The position numbers and the translations under genes are program-made. From NCBI RefSeq assembly GCF_041435435.1, contig NZ_CP108494.1, positions 6,792,501-6,856,500 of the forward strand: DNA of 64,000 nt. Reading direction: 5' to 3'. This stretch comes from Streptomyces sp. NBC_01241. Its GTDB lineage: Bacteria; Actinomycetota; Actinomycetes; Streptomycetales; Streptomycetaceae. Shown here piece by piece: positions 15,637 through 23,183 of this stretch. The notes beneath the pieces were generated by a model. The model was not told where the DNA came from and made no database searches. It saw only the letters and a program-made list of their open reading frames with translations. Numbering within the stretch: the stretch's first letter is position 1; every line of letters begins with the position of its first letter.

Positions 15637-17607
15637 CTATCGCATGCGGGTCTCCGCCTGCGCGAGGAAGGTGTCGAGCACGCCGTCGCCGACCTTGGGC
15701 TGGACGCTGCCCCAGGTGTTGCGCGGCGGGTCGACGCGCACGGCGCGTGCCTGTTCCCGCAGACGTTGTGATGCGGCGAGCTGTTGAGCGGCCGTGTCCT
15801 TGTCGCCCGCGCTCCAGGCGTCGAGTGCGTCCAGCATCGTCACGGTCGCGTCGCCCCACAGCCGGGTGGCGTCGAGCCAGGGCCCGGCGTCGGTGACGAA
15901 TCCGGGCTGGACGGCGCCTTCGCGGATGACCGCGGGCGCGTTGCGGATCGCGGTGGCGTACGTGCGCAGTTCGCGCACGGCGTCGGCCCGGTCGCCGGTG
16001 TCCCAGGAGGCCCAGAAATCCGCTGTCCGGCGGGCGAGTTCGGGAGCCTGCGGCTGCCAGGGCGTGGCGCCGAAGGTGGGCGCCAGGTGCTCCAGGTCGC
16101 CGAACACCAGCAGGGCGTCGGTCGCCGCCCGGTCGCCGCCCGCGAGGTAGGCCATGGCGCGGCGCCAGTTGGCGCGTGCGTCGTACGCCGTGTCGTTCCA
16201 GGTGAAGTCGGCCGCGCCGAAGACGGCGACCTTGCTTGCGTACGGCTGGTTCATGGGGTTGGCCACGATGCCGGTGAGGTGCGCCGACAGTCCCGCCTCA
16301 CGCTTGTCGTACGGCGCGAGGAGCAGCCGTCCACTGGTGTTCCCGTAGTCGTTGACGGGATAGTTGTCCCACACGAACACCTTGCGCCCGAACAGCTTCG
16401 CCGCCCCTTCGGCCTGCTGGTCGGTGATGCTGGGCGGCACGACGTCGGTACCGGTCCACATCACCTCGATCGCGGGGTCCAGCGTGGTGCGCAGGGTCTG
16501 CTTGTAGGCGGTGTCGGTCAGGTCGCCGTACTCGGTCGGCACCATCTGCAGCGGCTGCGCGCCCGGGTGGGTTGCGATGAAGGAGTGCTGTACGTCGTTG
16601 AGGAGGTCGGCCTGTGCCGTCGCGGCTGCTTGACGGCCGGGCTCGCCGAACGCCGCTTTGTCGCCGGCGCAGTTCCATCGGGTGTAGCTGATGTCGTCCA
16701 GCGGGATGGAGAACGCCCGCGTGCCCAGGTCGTACATCGCCTGGAGCTTGGCGGCGAGGTCCTTGCGATGGGCCGGGTCGGAGTAGCAGATCGACTCGCC
16801 CGGGGAGACCGCGAAGGTGAAGCGGACGTGGTTGGCGGTGGCGCGCCGAACCAACTCGCCCAGTTCCGCGAGCTTGTCGGCCGGGTAGGGGTCGCGCCAC
16901 TTGCTGCGGTGGTACGGGTCGTCCTTGGGGGCGTAGACGTAGGTGTTGGCCTTCACATCGCCGTAGAAGTCCATCTGGTCCAGCCGTTCGGCGTGTGTCC
17001 ACGGCTGTCCGTAGAAGCCCTCGATGGTGCCGCGCAGCGGCATCGAGGGGAAGTCGGTGGCCTGCGCGCCGGCCACCTTCCAGTCGTCACCGGCGCGTAC
17101 GAACAGCTGGCGCAGTGTCTGAACGGCGTAGAACTGTCCGGTGGCGTCCGTGCCGCCGAGGGCGATCGCCGATCCGGGCCTGTGTGCCGAAACCCGCAGG
17201 GCGTAACCCTCGGCGTGGTCGGGAGCGGTCGTGGTGCCGAGTTCGCGGGCGACGTCCGGGCGGGCGGCGGGCCCGAGCCGCACGGTGAGCAGACCGGCGG
17301 CGGCCGGGGGCACGTTGCCGGGTGCGACGACGTCCACCCGCCCGGCGCCGTGCGCCTCGAGTTCCTCGACCAGGCGGCCGAGGGCCGCGGCGTCGGTCCG
17401 CTCGTCGGCCACGACGAGCACACGGCTCGTGACGACGGCGTCGGAGCCGGAGCGGCCGATGGACTGCGGGTTGGGTGAGACCGGCGGGAGGGCGGCAGAG
17501 CCGCCCGGGCCGGCCGCGCGGGCGGAGCTGGAGGGTGATGCCAGGCACAGTGCGGCGGTCGTCGTGGCCAGCAGGCAGGCGACCGATGTCACGTTGCGAC
17601 GTCTCAC
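15637..17607 (-). CDS. Secreted beta-N-acetylglucosaminidase, glycoside hydrolase family 84
   Basis: A 656-residue protein with an N-terminal signal peptide (CLLATTTAALCLASPSSSARA), an N-terminal alpha/beta domain common in GH84, and the catalytic barrel beginning at RGTIEGFYGQPWTH (residue ~192). The substrate-assisted catalytic aspartate pair is PLDDI (D304-D305). GH84 enzymes remove beta-linked GlcNAc from glycoproteins or hyaluronan-type substrates. The start is GTG with RBS GGAGAA a few bases upstream. Two dre-like sites lie 11 and 87 bp before the start, which fits control by the GlcNAc-responsive regulator DasR. It is followed by the GH35 gene in the same operon. Confidence 0.93.
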   Translation of the reverse strand: MRRRNVTSVACLLATTTAALCLASPSSSARAAGPGGSAALPPVSPNPQSIGRSGSDAVVTSRVLVVADERTDAAALGRLVEELEAHGAGRVDVVAPGNVPPAAAGLLTVRLGPAARPDVARELGTTTAPDHAEGYALRVSAHRPGSAIALGGTDATGQFYAVQTLRQLFVRAGDDWKVAGAQATDFPSMPLRGTIEGFYGQPWTHAERLDQMDFYGDVKANTYVYAPKDDPYHRSKWRDPYPADKLAELGELVRRATANHVRFTFAVSPGESICYSDPAHRKDLAAKLQAMYDLGTRAFSIPLDDISYTRWNCAGDKAAFGEPGRQAAATAQADLLNDVQHSFIATHPGAQPLQMVPTEYGDLTDTAYKQTLRTTLDPAIEVMWTGTDVVPPSITDQQAEGAAKLFGRKVFVWDNYPVNDYGNTSGRLLLAPYDKREAGLSAHLTGIVANPMNQPYASKVAVFGAADFTWNDTAYDARANWRRAMAYLAGGDRAATDALLVFGDLEHLAPTFGATPWQPQAPELARRTADFWASWDTGDRADAVRELRTYATAIRNAPAVIREGAVQPGFVTDAGPWLDATRLWGDATVTMLDALDAWSAGDKDTAAQQLAASQRLREQARAVRVDPPRNTWGSVQPKVGDGVLDTFLAQAETRMR

Positions 17608-17617
17608 AGGTTCTCCA

Positions 17618-17633
17618 AGTGGTCTAAACCAGC
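17618..17633. promoter_or_regulatory. DasR-responsive-element-like operator, proximal
   Basis: AGTGGTCTAAACCAGC is close to the 16-bp DasR site (consensus about ACTGGTCTAGACCACT), with intact TGGTCTA and ACCA halves. It lies 11 bp upstream of the GH84 start codon and overlaps the place of the RBS or promoter exit, so binding would repress. Confidence 0.75.
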
Positions 17634-17693
17634 GAAGTGCTCAGGAGAATCCCGCAACAGAGCCGGACCGTCAAGGACTTCCGTGCGATCCTG

Positions 17694-17709
17694 TTTGGTC
17701 TAGACGTTT
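17694..17709. promoter_or_regulatory. DasR-responsive-element-like operator, distal
   Basis: TTTGGTCTAGACGTTT has the perfect core GGTCTAGAC but weaker outer bases. It lies about 87 bp upstream of the GH84 start, 76 bp from the proximal site. Two sites at one promoter suggest cooperative binding. Confidence 0.65.
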
Positions 17710-17841
17710 AGTTGTGTTGGATATCGGGCCATCGGAGAAGGGTGGGTGCCGCGTCTGGTACATCACCCGGATCCGGCCTCCAGGCGAACCTGGACGTCGA
17801 TATCACGGTGTGAGACCGAAGGCAGGTCAACGGTCCAGCGG

Positions 17842-19083
17842 CTATGCGGACTTGGGGGATCGGAGCTCGGCGTTCCGTATCGCGGGGGCAGCGAAGCCGA
17901 GCACCGCGGCGAGCAGGCAGATCACGCCGCATCCGGCGAAGAACACGTCCGCTCCCCAGAGGGCTACCGTGATGCCGGTGGCCGGGAAGAGCACGGGCGC
18001 GAGGCCCAGCGTGCACAGGGTCGTGACCGAGGTGACCCGGCCGAGGTATCGCGGGTCGGTCTCCGTCTGGATCAGGGCACCGGTCACGGTCGTGGTGAAG
18101 CCGCTGGTCAGGCCGATCAAGGCGCCGAACATCACGGCGGCGGGAAGTGCGGGAGCATGCCCCAGGCCGACGGCTCCCGCAGCGGTGACGAGCAACGCGC
18201 CGGACATCGCAGGCCCGGGGCACGGTATCCGGGCCGACACGGTGAGCAGCAACGCCGAGGCTGCGGCTCCGACGCTGAACGCGCTCGCGATCCATCCCAT
18301 GCCCGAGGCGCCCCAGCCGCGTTCGTCCGCCAGGAGCACCAGGCCGGTGGCGACCGGACCGCTGAAGCACATCTCACTCAGCCCGATCACCGTGACCAGT
18401 GGTGCGAGCATCCGGTGGCGGCGGACGTACCGCAAGCCGTCACCCAACTCACGCCAGGCGGAGGCGTGCTGAGGGGTTTTTGCCGAAGGAGCGATGCGTA
18501 CGGTGAGCAGGGTGGCCAGCGAGAGGGCGAAGAGAACGCCTGCGGCCGTGAACGCGCCCGCCGCGCCGCCGATCACCAGGACGGCTCCCGCCATGACGGG
18601 GCCGACGGCATTGCTCAGCCGGATCGACAGTCCACGCATCCCCTGGACCCGGGCGAGTTGATCGGGCGTCGTGATGTGCGGCGGGAGCGCGCCCACCGCC
18701 GGCATGAACACCGCGTCCACCACGCCGAAGACCAACGCGACGGCGGCCAGCAGCCATACCCGCGGGGACGCGAACATCATGGCAGCGGCGGCGGCGAGGA
18801 TCACCGCACAGCGAACCGCGTCGCCGGCGACAGCGACGCGGCGTGGCCCGAACCGGTCGGCCACCACGCCCCCGCCGAGCATGAGCACGGCCCGGGGAAG
18901 CGCCCCGGCCGCGACCACCAGGCCCACCTGCGAGGGACCACCGGCGCGAGTGGCGGCCCAGGACAGGGCAAGGAAGTACACGACGTCGCCAGTGACCGAA
19001 GCCGTATAGGCGCTCAGCCAGCGCAGGACATTGACGTCCCGGTAGGCAGGCCGCGCGGACGCGGCCACGTCGTGCGCGCTCAC
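17842..19083 (-). CDS. MFS transporter
   Basis: A 413-residue protein with about twelve membrane helices and the MFS loop 2-3 signature GGGVVADRFGPRRVAVAGD. It resembles macrolide-efflux-type (MefA/TetA-like) members of actinobacteria; the substrate cannot be read from sequence. It starts at GTG 19083, overlapping the stop of the upstream ArsR-type regulator by GTGA, so it is translationally coupled and probably controlled by that regulator. An export role for a toxic or signalling compound is inferred from the pairing. Confidence 0.9.
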   Translation of the reverse strand: MSAHDVAASARPAYRDVNVLRWLSAYTASVTGDVVYFLALSWAATRAGGPSQVGLVVAAGALPRAVLMLGGGVVADRFGPRRVAVAGDAVRCAVILAAAAAMMFASPRVWLLAAVALVFGVVDAVFMPAVGALPPHITTPDQLARVQGMRGLSIRLSNAVGPVMAGAVLVIGGAAGAFTAAGVLFALSLATLLTVRIAPSAKTPQHASAWRELGDGLRYVRRHRMLAPLVTVIGLSEMCFSGPVATGLVLLADERGWGASGMGWIASAFSVGAAASALLLTVSARIPCPGPAMSGALLVTAAGAVGLGHAPALPAAVMFGALIGLTSGFTTTVTGALIQTETDPRYLGRVTSVTTLCTLGLAPVLFPATGITVALWGADVFFAGCGVICLLAAVLGFAAPAIRNAELRSPKSA

Positions 19084-19715
19084 GCGTCACCGGCCGGCGG
19101 CACGGCCGTCCCGGGCACCGGAAACGCCTGCACTTGCAGCGTCACCGGAGAGGAGCCCTCGGGCGCCTCACTCGTACTCTGGCGATATCGCGAGATCACC
19201 TCGAAGATCTCCGCCCGCATCCGGTCCACGTCGCCCGGAGTCAGATGCAGGAGGAAGTCGCTGTAGGTGGCGACGTCGAGCCACTCCCGCGGAAGCAGGG
19301 CCAGCTCCTGCGCGGACCTGCGCAGCCGATCCGCGGCGGCAAGGGCCACTGCGTGGGTGTACCCGCGTCCGGCCTCGCGCTGCTCCGCGGACCCGGTCGC
19401 AGGATCGTGGACCGACTGGCGATGGGCGGATTTCCACCACCGTTCGCGGCCGGTGCCACGGTCCGGCTCCTCCACGATGAGCCCACCGGACGCGAGGCGA
19501 CGCAGATGATAGCTGGCCGCACCCGGATTGATGCCGAACTCCTCGGCAACCCGGGTGGCGGTGGACGGACCACGGTCGCGCAGCAGGCCGAGCACGCTCA
19601 GGCGCAACGGGTGAGCAAGTACGCGCAGGGCAGCGGTGTCGAGCTCGATGTCCCGCTCCACGGACTCGACGGGGGCGGCAGCGGACCCGACGGGGGCAGC
19701 AGAGGAAGCGACCAT
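19080..19715 (-). CDS. ArsR-family winged-helix transcriptional regulator
   Basis: A 211-residue protein. Residues ~28-95 form an ArsR/DUF5937-type winged helix (LRVLAHPLRLSVLGLLRDRG, then TRVAEEFGINPGAASYHLRRL as the recognition region). There is no ELCVC-type metal site, so it is not a classical metal sensor. The C-terminal ~110 residues are a helical ligand or dimer domain. It is the first gene of a two-gene unit with the MFS transporter. A dyad at 19734-19759 lies about 20 bp upstream of its ATG and is a candidate autoregulatory operator. Confidence 0.9.
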   Translation of the reverse strand: MVASSAAPVGSAAAPVESVERDIELDTAALRVLAHPLRLSVLGLLRDRGPSTATRVAEEFGINPGAASYHLRRLASGGLIVEEPDRGTGRERWWKSAHRQSVHDPATGSAEQREAGRGYTHAVALAAADRLRRSAQELALLPREWLDVATYSDFLLHLTPGDVDRMRAEIFEVISRYRQSTSEAPEGSSPVTLQVQAFPVPGTAVPPAGDA

Positions 19716-20091
19716 GCGCCGAGGTTAGACCTGCAACAGTTGTTTCGAAAGAGATGTTGTGAAGTCATCCTGGAGTGGCGCGACTTCGGGCCGGGCGTCC
19801 AACGCCGTGTGCCGGTCGGATCCGGCCGGCACTACTGCCGCGAGATCTCGACCTCGGCACGGATCGCCCGCATGATCGGGGCGACGTCAACCAGTCCACG
19901 AATCCGCTGACCGGTCCACTCTCATGACGAGGAGCGGTCGGTGCCCTGTTCTGTGTGCTCCCCACGCTGCGCGACCGCGTTCGGCCGTCGCCCCGACTGC
20001 TCATCTGCTCCCGATCGATTGCCCACCGCCGATCGTCGCGCCGGCGGAAATTCTCTGGCGTGGTGGCCGGGAAGGGCGGAGACTCGGCCTC
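19716..20091. promoter_or_regulatory. Intergenic region with ArsR operator candidate
   Basis: No gene is supported. At 19734-19759 there is an interrupted palindrome, CAACA-N5-TTCGAA-N5-TGTTG, with a perfect TTCGAA centre. It is the best candidate operator for the neighbouring ArsR-family gene. The rest (19760-20091) is ordinary high-GC sequence before the TOPRIM gene. Confidence 0.5.
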
Positions 20092-20709
20092 ATGGCTGAC
20101 ATGCGGTTGTTCCTGGAGGCGGTCACCGCGTGGGCGGCCGGCGGCTCCGGCGAACCGGCGCGTGAGCTGGCCGCGCGGCTGTCCGTCCGGAAGGCCGTCC
20201 TGCTGGAAGGCCCGAGCGATGTCGCGGCGGTCGGCGCGCTGGCCGCGAGCCGCGGGCGGAACCTGGCGGCCGAAGGCGTATGCGTCCTGCCGATGGGCGG
20301 TGCGATGAGCGTCGGGCGCTTCGCCCAGCTCCTCGGGCCACCCGGCCTGGACCTCCGCCTCACGGGACTGTGCGACGAGGCGGAGCTTCGCTACTACGCC
20401 CGCGGCTGGGAGCGGGCCGGTGCGGCACAGCACGGGTTCTTCGTCTGCGCGGCGGACCTGGAGGACGAGCTCATCCGCGCGCTGGGCGTGACACGAGTGG
20501 AGGAGGTCGTCCGGGCGGAGGGCGACCTGCGCGCCCTGCAGACCTTCCTGCACCAGCCCGCACAGCGGGGCCGCACCTCGCAGCAGCAGTTGCGGCGCTT
20601 CCTCGGCACGAAGAAGGGGCGCAAGATCCGCTACGGTCGCCTCCTCGTCGAGGCACTCGACCCCGACCGCGTACCCGCCCCACTCGACGACCTCCTCGCC
20701 GGCCTCTGA
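20092..20709 (+). CDS. Stand-alone TOPRIM (OLD-type) nucleotidyltransferase/hydrolase domain protein
   Basis: A 205-residue protein. The TOPRIM signature is visible as KAVLLEGPSDVAAVGAL (catalytic Glu in LLEG), then CVLPMGGAMSVGRFAQLLG, and LTGLCDEAELRYY for the acidic metal-binding end. OLD nucleases carry this domain after an ABC ATPase; here only the TOPRIM half is present. The C-terminal region (RGRTSQQQLRRFLGTKKGRKIRYG) is basic and could touch nucleic acid. The start is chosen at ATG 20092 after a GGGCGGAG run; an upstream in-frame ATG at 19924 has poor coding quality. It is monocistronic; the VWA gene follows by ~200 bp. Confidence 0.85.
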   Translation: MADMRLFLEAVTAWAAGGSGEPARELAARLSVRKAVLLEGPSDVAAVGALAASRGRNLAAEGVCVLPMGGAMSVGRFAQLLGPPGLDLRLTGLCDEAELRYYARGWERAGAAQHGFFVCAADLEDELIRALGVTRVEEVVRAEGDLRALQTFLHQPAQRGRTSQQQLRRFLGTKKGRKIRYGRLLVEALDPDRVPAPLDDLLAGL

Positions 20710-20905
20710 CTGCTGGGCGACGCCCGATACGGGCCATCGACACCGGCATTCCCTTTTCGCAGACGTGCAAGGCAGCTGCGGTTGTTGCGAGTTGGCCGGA
20801 GTCTGCCACGGAAACAGGCGGACGATCGGCCGTCGGACTCCACTGTCAGTGCCTCCCCCTAGGGTGAAACCATCACTCGGGGAGCCTCGGAAAGGGAGTG
20901 GAAGC

Positions 20906-21964
20906 GTGTCCACCAACAAGATTCAGCACAAGGTGAATCACGTCGCGCTGGTAGTGGACTGTTCGGGTTCCATGCATCCGCACCAGGGTCAACTCATCCG
21001 CGTTGTGGACGAGTTCGTGGCAGGTCTGAAAGCCGAGTCGGACAACCTCGGCCATGAGACCCGGATCAGCCTCTACTCCTTCGACCACAAAGTGGAGAAC
21101 CTGGTCTGGGACATGGACGTGAAGCATCTGCCGTCCATGCGGGGTCTGTACAAGGTCAACAATGGTGCTACGGCGCTCATCGAGGCCTCGCTGAAATCTC
21201 TGGACGACCTGGACCATATCTGGGAGGAGTACGGCGAGCACAGTTTCCTTCAGATCGTGGTGACGGACGGCGAGGAGAACGCCTCCGGCGGCGACAGGCG
21301 ACACGACGGCGACATGGCCATCCTCGGCCCCTGGCTCGACAAGATCGCGGCGAAGATGGGCGCGCTTCCGGGCCACTGGACTTCCGCGATCCTCGTTCCG
21401 AACTCCCTGGCGAAGCGGACCGCCCAGAACTACGGCTTCCCGGCCGGAAACATCGCCATCTGGGACGCGGATTCCAAAGAGGGTGTCGAGGAGGCGATCG
21501 GCACCGTGCGCGCCGCCGCCACCAGCTTCCTCCGGGGCCGCGAGCAGGGCGTGCGCGGTACGAAGAACCTGTTCGCCGTCGGCCAGGACATATCGGTCGA
21601 CGAGGTGCGGGCGAACCTCGAACCGATCTCGGCGGACAAGTATCGGCTCCTGAAGGTCGACAAGGAGGTCGAAATTCGATCCTTCGTCGATTCGCATCCG
21701 GGCGTGACGTACGAACGCGGTTCGTGTTACTACCAGTTGGGCACCCGGGTGCAGGTTCAGCCCGATAAGGAAGTCATTGTGGTCGAGAAGGACACCGACC
21801 GCGCCTATACGGGCGATGCGGCGCGCAGCCTTCTGTTCGGTACGGGCATCCAGGGGACCGTCTCCGTGAAGGCCGGGAACAATCCCAAGTTGGAGGTGTA
21901 CGTGCAGAGCCGTTCGGTGAATAGAAAGCTCAAGCCGAAAACGCGTCTGCTCATCATGCTCTGA
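20906..21964 (+). CDS. VWA-domain protein
   Basis: A 352-residue protein from GTG 20906 with RBS GGGAG. A von Willebrand factor A domain covers about residues 10-200, with the metal-site motif DCSGSM at residue 18, the later threonine near NNGATALIEA, and VTDGEEN. The second half (from ~residue 230) carries beta-rich repeats and no known enzyme motif. There is no signal peptide, so it is cytoplasmic. Similar proteins occur singly in actinobacterial chromosomes and phages; function is unknown. Its codon use is less GC-biased at the 3' end than in neighbouring genes. Confidence 0.85.
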   Translation: MSTNKIQHKVNHVALVVDCSGSMHPHQGQLIRVVDEFVAGLKAESDNLGHETRISLYSFDHKVENLVWDMDVKHLPSMRGLYKVNNGATALIEASLKSLDDLDHIWEEYGEHSFLQIVVTDGEENASGGDRRHDGDMAILGPWLDKIAAKMGALPGHWTSAILVPNSLAKRTAQNYGFPAGNIAIWDADSKEGVEEAIGTVRAAATSFLRGREQGVRGTKNLFAVGQDISVDEVRANLEPISADKYRLLKVDKEVEIRSFVDSHPGVTYERGSCYYQLGTRVQVQPDKEVIVVEKDTDRAYTGDAARSLLFGTGIQGTVSVKAGNNPKLEVYVQSRSVNRKLKPKTRLLIML

Positions 21965-22074
21965 AATTCAAGAAAAGGGTGCAGAGCGGGTGGTCCAGGA
22001 TCAGCCGCAAAACGCCGGCCGGTCGTGGACCTCACCCGATGCCGTAACCGGACCTGAAACGTCGTCACGCGCAG

Positions 22075-22144
22075 GCGCAAAGATTCAGAGAAGTCTCACA
22101 GATGCCGCCGCCGCCCCTTTCGAATCAGTGTTTCACCTGGTCAG
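22075..22144. repeat. Left copy of a ~70 bp dispersed repeat
   Basis: The sequence GCGCAAAG-N4-AGAGAAGTC continuing to TGGTCAG matches 34326-34395 in the same orientation at roughly 70% by eye (GCGCAAAG, AGAGAAGTC, CGAATC and GGTCAG identical). The two copies bracket the accessory segment. The surrounding 21965-22377 has no gene; a perfect 10-bp inverted repeat, GCCCGACTCC/GGAGTCGGGC, at 22223-22244 may end transcription from the VWA gene. Confidence 0.6.
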
Positions 22145-22222
22145 GAAGGTGGAGTTCCGCTTCAACGTGTGGCGGGTAACATATCGCCGCGTCGCTTTTG
22201 CCAAATACGCAGGTCGGGAAGG

Positions 22223-22244
22223 GCCCGACTCCTCGGAGTCGGGC
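22223..22244. terminator. Short perfect hairpin
   Basis: GCCCGACTCC and GGAGTCGGGC are separated by only two bases (about 9 usable pairs with a 4-nt loop). It lies ~260 bp after the VWA stop and is a weak candidate terminator. Confidence 0.45.
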
Positions 22245-22377
22245 GCTTGGCTCGTTCCCGTGCGGGGATGGTGCTGGGATGTGGTGAGAGTCTCGTGCTG
22301 ACTCTCAGGCGTGGACCTCGACCTGGGCGCAGCTGTGAACCGGGTCCGCCGAGGTCTGCCGCGACCGAACCCCGCCC

Positions 22378-22677
22378 ATGCCGCACCGGCGTCCCGGACC
22401 CCGGCCGGCACCGGAAGTCGTCCGTTCGGCGGCGGGGCTGCTGCTGTGCCGGCCGCTCGTCCTGCCCGGCGCCGTGATCACGGTGTCCTCGGGCCTGGTC
22501 CTCACCTTCGGCGTCGGAGGCGTCGTACGCCGCGACCTGAGTGGGCCCTGCGCGTGTTTCGGCGAACCGGACGAAGAGCTGTCCATGGCGCACCTGACAC
22601 GCAACGCCGCCCTGACGGCGACGAGTTCGGCGGCCCTCGTGCTGCGCCTGCTGGGACCCGCGCCGCCGTGGGGGTAG
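22378..22677 (+). pseudogene. Fragment of a MauE-type (methylamine utilisation) membrane protein
   Basis: The 99-codon frame holds the C-terminal helix region of the MauE/DoxX-like family: LPGAVITVSSGLVLTFGVGG, the CACFG motif that family members carry after an arginine, and HLTRNAALTA. Normal members have ~160-180 residues and four helices; the first two are missing and the frame stops early, with more helix-like sequence just beyond the stop (22680-22730). It is therefore a truncated, probably non-functional copy in decayed DNA. No thioredoxin partner, usual for the family, is nearby. Confidence 0.6.
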
Positions 22678-23183
22678 ACCGGGGCGGCGCTCGTCTTCCT
22701 GGTGGGCACCCTCTTCGTCGCGCGGTCCGACGTCTTCCCGCCCGGTGGCGGTGTCTCCTGGCCTCGGCGTTTCGGTCAAGTGGCGTCCGGATCTTGGACA
22801 GGAACGCGAAATGCCTTTGAAATGGGACGATATGACTTGTCGAAGGACCCTGAGAGCGACCTGATCGGCGTGGACCGGGAGCCGGTGGCCGGGCAGGTGC
22901 CCTTCCTCGGCTCTATCAAAAGCCGTCCGGGCCCGCCTTCTGGCGAACTTCACAGCGGGGTGCGGGATGAATGTGCACTGCGAAGAGTATTCGGGCCGTT
23001 GCCGTGCGAAATCACGGACGGCGTCGTCCAGGCAGATCAACAGCTCTCCACAGTAGGGCAAGGAGGGCCGGACTGGCTCGATACGCTATGATCCGATCAC
23101 CGTCCCACCTGGCGCTGGCAGGCTCCGTAGCCGTCGCGCAAGCCTCATAGAAGGCACGACGGTTCACAAACGGAAGGACAACG
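22678..23183. other. Decayed intergenic DNA and likely promoter of the teichoic-acid-like operon
   Basis: No intact gene is seen. The G+C drops towards the right end. A perfect -10-like TATGAT at 23087-23092 lies 92-97 bases before the TagF-like start; no convincing -35 was found at 17-18 bp. The RBS AAGGA sits just before ATG 23184. Confidence 0.4.

Noticed and set aside
19924..20091. N-terminal extension of the TOPRIM gene from the ATG at 19924
   Set aside because: The extension lacks conserved features and a good RBS; TOPRIM homology begins after 20092.
22702..23091. 129-codon plus-strand frame in the decayed region
   Set aside because: No recognisable family, mixed composition and no convincing RBS; treated as non-coding.
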